The position numbers and the translations under genes are program-made. The notes below the pieces were generated by a model, which was not told the origin of the DNA, made no database searches, and saw only the letters and a program-made list of their open reading frames with translations. Positions 60,405 through 64,000 of a DNA stretch of 64,000 nt are shown piece by piece (within the stretch, counting starts at the first letter, position 1; each line of letters begins with the position of its first letter). Source of the DNA: Hyalangium versicolor (lineage in GTDB: Bacteria; Myxococcota; Myxococcia; Myxococcales; Myxococcaceae). The DNA lies in contig NZ_JAHXBF010000006.1 in the NCBI RefSeq assembly GCF_020103695.1, forward strand, positions 461,432-525,431, in the 5' to 3' direction.

Positions 60405-61871
60405 TCAGGAACTGCAGCTCACCGACAGGTGCTTGCCCCAGGCAGGAGGCGGAGCCGCGGAGGCCTCGTGTTCGGGCTGCTCGTCGAACGGACGCGAGAG
60501 CACCTCCAGGAGCCGGTCCACCTCGCGGAAATCTCCCTCCTGCGCGCGGGTGATGGCTGTCTGCGCCAGGTAGTTGCGCAGCACGTACTTGGGGTTGATG
60601 CGGTCCATGCGCAACCGGCGCTCCGCGTCCACGCTGCCTTCGGCGAGCAGCCGTGTGCGGTACGCCGCTGCCCACGCATCAATTCCCTCCATGTCCAGGA
60701 ACTGATCCCTCAGCAGCTCATTGCGAGCGCCCTCCGAGGTGTCGAAGCGCCCCAGCCTTCGGAAGAAGCGCGTGTAGTCAGCCCGTGCATCGGCCATCTT
60801 GGCGAAGAGCGTCTCCAGCAACTCCCGGTCCTCCGGGCGGGACTCGCGCAGCCCGAGCTTCTCCCGCATCCGCGCCAGGAAGTGCGAGGCGAAGGACGGA
60901 GAGAAGGCCTGGAGCGCCGTCTGGGCCTCCTCCTCGGAGATGAGGCTGAGCAGTGCCTCGCCCAGGCACGCCAGGTTCCATAGGGCGATGCGCGGCTGCT
61001 TGTCGAATGCATAGCGCCCGAAGTCATCCGAGTGGTTGCAGATGAAGCCCGGCTCGAAGTCATCCAGGAAGCCGAAGGGGCCGTAGTCCAGCGTGAGGCC
61101 GAGGATGGACATGTTGTCCGTGTTCAGCACCCCGTGCGCGAACCCCACCGCCTGCCACTGCGCCACCAACTGCGCGGTGCGCTCCACCACCTCCGCGAAG
61201 AAGCGGGCATATCGGTCCTTCGCTCCCTCCAGGTGCGGAAAGTGCCGCGCGAGCACGTAGTCCGCCAGAGTCGCCACATGCTCGTGCTGCTCGGTGTAAT
61301 GGAAGTATTCGAAGGTGCCGAAGCGCACGTGCGAGGGGGCCAGCCGCACCAGCATGGCGCCTGTCTCCACCTCCTCGCGGAACACCTGCTCGCGGCCGCC
61401 GATGATGCACAGGGCCCGTGTCGTGGGAATGCCCAGCCCGTACATGGCCTCGCTGCAGAGGTACTCGCGCACCGTGGAGCGCAACACCGCGCGCCCGTCT
61501 CCCATGCGCGAGAAGGGAGTGTGCCCCGAGCCCTTGAGGTTCACCTCCCAGCGCTCACCCGAGGGTGTCACCGCCTCGCCCAGCAGCAAGGCGCGCCCAT
61601 CTCCCAGCCGAGGCACGTACACGCCGAACTGATGCCCCGCGTACACCGTCGCCATGGGCTCCATGCCTGGCAGGGGGCGCAGTCCGCCAAACGCCTCCAC
61701 GAACTCCGGACGCCGGGCCTCGGAGGTCTCCAACCCGAGCAGCCGGAGCGCCTGCGGGCTGACGCTCACCAGATGCGCGTCCTGGAACGGGCTGGGAAGA
61801 ACGCGCACGCTGAAGCCGGCCGGCAGGCGGGCGTACGTGTTGTCGAATCGGAGCTGCTCGAGCGAAGGCAT
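60405..61871 (-). CDS. selO: SelO-family protein adenylyltransferase (YdiU)
   Basis: 488 residues from the ATG at 61871; a TTG upstream is possible but weaker. The pseudokinase-fold AMPylase: LPAGFSVRVLPSPF, YAGHQFGVYVPRLGDGRALLLGE, NLKGSGHTPFSRMGDGRAVLRSTVREYL, AHGVLNTDNMSILGLTLDYGPFGFLDDF (catalytic Asn/Asp). The C-terminus ends SVSCSS; the Cys is where eukaryotic SelO has selenocysteine. SelO attaches AMP to protein hydroxyls and responds to oxidative stress. It is on the opposite strand to the protease pair. Confidence 0.96.
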   Translation of the reverse strand: MPSLEQLRFDNTYARLPAGFSVRVLPSPFQDAHLVSVSPQALRLLGLETSEARRPEFVEAFGGLRPLPGMEPMATVYAGHQFGVYVPRLGDGRALLLGEAVTPSGERWEVNLKGSGHTPFSRMGDGRAVLRSTVREYLCSEAMYGLGIPTTRALCIIGGREQVFREEVETGAMLVRLAPSHVRFGTFEYFHYTEQHEHVATLADYVLARHFPHLEGAKDRYARFFAEVVERTAQLVAQWQAVGFAHGVLNTDNMSILGLTLDYGPFGFLDDFEPGFICNHSDDFGRYAFDKQPRIALWNLACLGEALLSLISEEEAQTALQAFSPSFASHFLARMREKLGLRESRPEDRELLETLFAKMADARADYTRFFRRLGRFDTSEGARNELLRDQFLDMEGIDAWAAAYRTRLLAEGSVDAERRLRMDRINPKYVLRNYLAQTAITRAQEGDFREVDRLLEVLSRPFDEQPEHEASAAPPPAWGKHLSVSCSS

Positions 61872-61913
61872 GACAGGAGATAACAACCGGGCGGCCGGGG
61901 AGGTATCCCGGGT

Positions 61914-62537
61914 CTAGCGAGACAGCTCGGGCAGCTTCATGCCGCGCTGCACCGCAGGCCGCTGGCTCACGCGCTCCATCCACTGGATGACGCCCGGGGA
62001 GGAGCTGAACAGCTCGGGTGCCCAGCCCCGAGCCCCCGCCGCCCACGGGTACAGGGCGATGTCCGCGATCGAGTACTCGCGTGCCACGTAGTCGCGCCCG
62101 CTCAGGTGCTGGTCCAGCACGCCGACGAGGCGCGCACACTCATTGCGGAAGCGATCGATGGCCAGGGGCAGCTTCTGCGGAGCCACCCGCGAGAAGAAGT
62201 TGAGCTGACCGAACATCGGCCCGAATCCGCTCATCTGGAACATCAGCCACTGAAGGACTTCGGCCTTGCCGGCGGGGTCCGACGGCATCAGCCGGCCCGT
62301 TTTCTCCGCCAGGTAGATCAGGATGGCGCCGGACTCGAACAGCTTCAGCCCTCCCGGCACGTCATGGTCCACGATGGCCGGAATCTTGTTGTTGGGGCTG
62401 ATGGCGAGGAATTCGGGCTTGAACTGTTCGCCCTTGGAGATGTCCACCACCTTGAGGGTGTAGGGCAGCCCCAGCTCTTCGAGGGCGATGGAGATCTTGC
62501 GGCCGTTGGGCGTCGTGAACGTGTACAGGTCGATCAT
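61914..62537 (-). CDS. Glutathione S-transferase (YfcG/nu-class-like)
   Basis: 207 residues. IDLYTFTTPNGRKISIALEELGLPY, FLAISPNNKIPAIVDHDV, KLFESGAILIYLAEKTGRL. The Thr-Pro-Asn motif in place of a tyrosine/serine/cysteine matches the YghU/YfcG nu class, which act as disulfide-bond reductases. C-terminal domain REYSIADIALYPWAAG. Ends 43 bases from the SelO start on the same strand, with possible co-transcription. Role: glutathione-dependent redox or detoxification. Confidence 0.94.
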   Translation of the reverse strand: MIDLYTFTTPNGRKISIALEELGLPYTLKVVDISKGEQFKPEFLAISPNNKIPAIVDHDVPGGLKLFESGAILIYLAEKTGRLMPSDPAGKAEVLQWLMFQMSGFGPMFGQLNFFSRVAPQKLPLAIDRFRNECARLVGVLDQHLSGRDYVAREYSIADIALYPWAAGARGWAPELFSSSPGVIQWMERVSQRPAVQRGMKLPELSR

Positions 62538-62667
62538 GTAGGAGTTCCTCGGGCAGAGGGGTGGCCTTGTATAACGGCCACGTCCCGCACTGCACGCTCA
62601 GGCGAGGCTTCGTCGTTCGAGGCATGCGCCTTCGCCTTCTTTCCTGAAGGGGGAGAGAAGGAGGCCT

Positions 62668-63159
62668 GTGCGACCCATGGATGTCATCGACCGGCTGCGC
62701 CAGATGTCTCCGGGCGCGGCGAACCTGGTACTGAGCGCCGCGTTGCCGCGAATCATCCCCTCGGCCGGCGGGTTGGGCATCCGGGTGGAAGAGGTGACGG
62801 AGACGCGGGCTCGGCTGTCAGTGCCGCTCAAGCGGCGCACGCGCAACCACGTGGGCGGGCTGTACTTCGGCGTGCAGATGACGCTGGCGGAGCTCTGCGC
62901 GGGGCTGTTGCTGCTGCGGCGCTTTCCGCCTGATTAGTACCGCTCGCTCGTGAAGCGGGTGGAGGCGGACTTCCGCACTCAAGGGAAGGGGACGGTGTCC
63001 GCGGTCTGCGAGCCGCCTCCGGAGGCATTCGCCTCGCTGGCCGAGGCGTTGCAACAGCCGGGGGACAAGGCCGAGGCGTGGGTGCCTGTGAAGCTGCTGG
63101 CCGAGGACGGCACCGTCGTCACCGAGGTGCGCTTCCTGGACTCGGTGAAGAAGCGCTGA
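62668..63159 (+). pseudogene. DUF4442 hotdog thioesterase-like gene with in-frame TAG
   Basis: The reading frame (GTG 62668 or ATG 62677; AAGGAGG upstream) gives a DUF4442 hotdog domain: MDVIDRLRQMSPGAANLVLSAALP, RVEEVTETRARLSVPLKRRTRNHVGGLYFGVQMTLAELCAG. A TAG at 62935–62937 (codon 90, ...FPPD-stop-YRSLVKRVEADF...) interrupts it; the same frame continues for 73 more codons, clearly as the C-terminal half of the family (EADFRTQGKGTVSAV; VKLLAEDGTVVTEV), to a TGA at 63159. Either a recent nonsense mutation, a sequencing error, or read-through. No SECIS-like or special context is seen. Confidence 0.85.
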
Positions 63160-63198
63160 ACCTTGTCCAGGCTGGCGCCTGATGAGACAGAGCGAGTC

Positions 63199-63909
63199 TC
63201 AACGAGCCAGTCCGAGGAAGCGGCGGTAGCGCTCCTCTAGAAACTGAGGGCTTGGCCTGTGCTCCCGGCGAACGGGGGTGTGAATGCGCCTGCCCGCGAA
63301 AGCGTGGAACGCATGTTGGCTCATGGGGAGAACCGACGTGTCTCCCAACCTGGACGATAGTTCGATGTGCCCGTCTGGGTGAATGCCCATCAAGTTCGCA
63401 TCGAAGGCACCATGGTGGAGGAGGCAGAGCGCCAGTCCATTCCGTACGGTGGGCTCGCTCAGTTCGTCACTGTCTGGACGGATGTGAGCCGCGTGGAGTA
63501 GCGCCTCATGCGGAAGGAGGCACACCGCGCAGCGTCTCCCATACGCGTGGAGAACACGGGCTCGGAAGAGTGCCTGGTGGAGCCGCCTCTTGGCTTGAAC
63601 CGTCACGTACCGCCGACGGATGAGGTCCGCTCCGGCCCCTGCCTCCGCGTCATGCAGAACCGGCTTCGAAGCCTCCAACCACGTGAACTCATTTGAGTCC
63701 AACTGGACCACCCTGCACTTGAGCGATTGGGGCGCGAAATGCGTGATGACCGCTGGCCAGATGGGCCTGTATCGGCCCGGCTCGATACCGCGGAAGTAGA
63801 TGAGGGGAATCTGTTGGCGGTAGGCCAACGCTAGGAGTTGGTTGGCTTGGTTTTGTGGATCCTTGCCTTGAAGACGGTAAGAGGGTGTTGAGGCAAGGCA
63901 TTCAGGCAA
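63199..63909 (-). pseudogene. HNH endonuclease, 5' end removed by IS insertion
   Basis: 236 residues. HNH core: YGRRCAVCLLPHEALLHAAHIRPDSDELSEPTVRNGLALCLLHHGAFDANLMGIHPDG (Cys-x2-Cys, His-Ile, then Asn, His). Before it, QIPLIYFRGIEPGRYRPIWPAVI is the family N-domain. Family members have about 90 more N-terminal residues. Here the frame begins inside IS DNA (first ten residues, MPECLASTPS); homologous sequence starts at Tyr11 (YRLQGKDPQ). So the gene is truncated and probably inactive. Confidence 0.85.
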
Positions 63910-64000
63910 GGCGGCCCAGCATCAGTCGGATCATCCCCAGGTAGACGAAGGCTTCGGACGACTCCTCTTTTCGCTCGTAGTCTCTGGCCAGGCGTCGTTC
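63881..64000 (-). mobile_element. End of an IS5-type insertion sequence
   Basis: The IS right end is at about 63881 (GAGGGTGTTGAGG inner repeat), immediately beyond the HNH gene's remaining part; TA/TAA lies at the junction. The rest continues past the window. Confidence 0.6.
63902..64000 (-). CDS. IS5-family transposase, C-terminal end (partial)
   Basis: 32 residues before a TGA: ERRLARDYERKEESSEAFVYLGMIRLMLGRLA, a short C-terminus shared by many IS5/IS427-group DDE transposases (ERRRLARDYE ... A-x-x-x-L-A-M-I-R-L-M-L-R-R-L). The rest is beyond the right edge. Its insertion removed the start of the HNH gene. Confidence 0.75.
   Translation of the reverse strand, partial: ERRLARDYERKEESSEAFVYLGMIRLMLGRLA

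Noticed and set aside
60405..60420. Selenocysteine at the C-terminus of SelO
   Set aside because: The codon is TGC (Cys) and the stop follows normally, so no UGA is used.
1..64000. CRISPR arrays, prophage or integrated plasmid
   Set aside because: No repeated spacer pattern, phage structural genes, integrase or tRNA-flanking att sites were seen.

Overview
The window is very GC-rich DNA with strong third-position GC bias, dense protein-coding content on both strands, many lipoproteins with Ala/Gly/Cys lipoboxes, and gene families typical of predatory or fruiting deltaproteobacteria: TonB–TonB-receptor fusions, alpha-2-macroglobulin-like proteins, VIT/VWA proteins, pappalysin-free secreted M4/M16/S1 proteases, FRG and Rpn-like proteins. 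Everything fits a chromosomal segment of a myxobacterium (Myxococcaceae/Archangiaceae type). No plasmid, phage or CRISPR features were seen. The only mobile DNA is the end of an IS transposase gene at the right edge.

Layout. 0–5 kb: NhaR-like LysR regulator (cut by the left edge), tRNA-Phe with a terminator, a small lipoprotein, a Gfo/Idh/MocA oxidoreductase, and the convergent queuosine/7-deazaguanine genes queE and queC. 5–16 kb: a 1308-residue SWIM/SNF2 helicase, a catalytic/non-catalytic M16 peptidase pair, a DUF1615 lipoprotein and a large secreted M4 (thermolysin-type) metalloprotease with two PPC domains. 16–25 kb: acyl-CoA dehydrogenase, DUF427, FRG-domain protein, small Cys-rich proteins and a DsbA/FrnE-family oxidoreductase whose first active-site cysteine codon is an in-frame TGA, followed by a hairpin with a GGUC loop. 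25–36 kb: VIT–VWA–DUF2135 lipoprotein, MFS exporter, two tandem APCDD1-like lipoproteins divergent from a LysR regulator plus AEC transporter, and a JAMM-like lipoprotein. 36–45 kb: an alpha-2-macroglobulin-like protein split over two overlapping genes, a ZIP transporter, an alpha/beta hydrolase and small genes. 45–57 kb: Rpn-like nuclease-fold protein, erythromycin-esterase-like protein, chalcone-isomerase-like protein, exported SAM hydrolase-like protein, GST/LysR divergent pair with clear palindromes, OmpA lipoprotein, TonB-domain/TonB-dependent receptor fusion, YegD-type Hsp70. 57–64 kb: inorganic pyrophosphatase, two tandem trypsin-like lipoproteins, SelO pseudokinase-fold AMPylase, a GST, a DUF4442 gene broken by an in-frame TAG, and an HNH nuclease gene whose 5' end was lost to an IS5-type insertion.

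How the genes work together. Most of the window is housekeeping plus envelope/secreted functions: proteases (M16 pair, M4, S1 pair), a protease-trap-like protein (alpha-2-macroglobulin halves) and many lipoproteins. Redox functions recur (putative selenoprotein DsbA-like, SelO, two GSTs). The strongest candidate for something not usually annotated is the DsbA-like gene at 21385–21996: gene callers would start it after the TGA and lose the active site, yet the ribosome binding site, the N-terminal thioredoxin strand and the UPFC motif lie upstream in the same frame.
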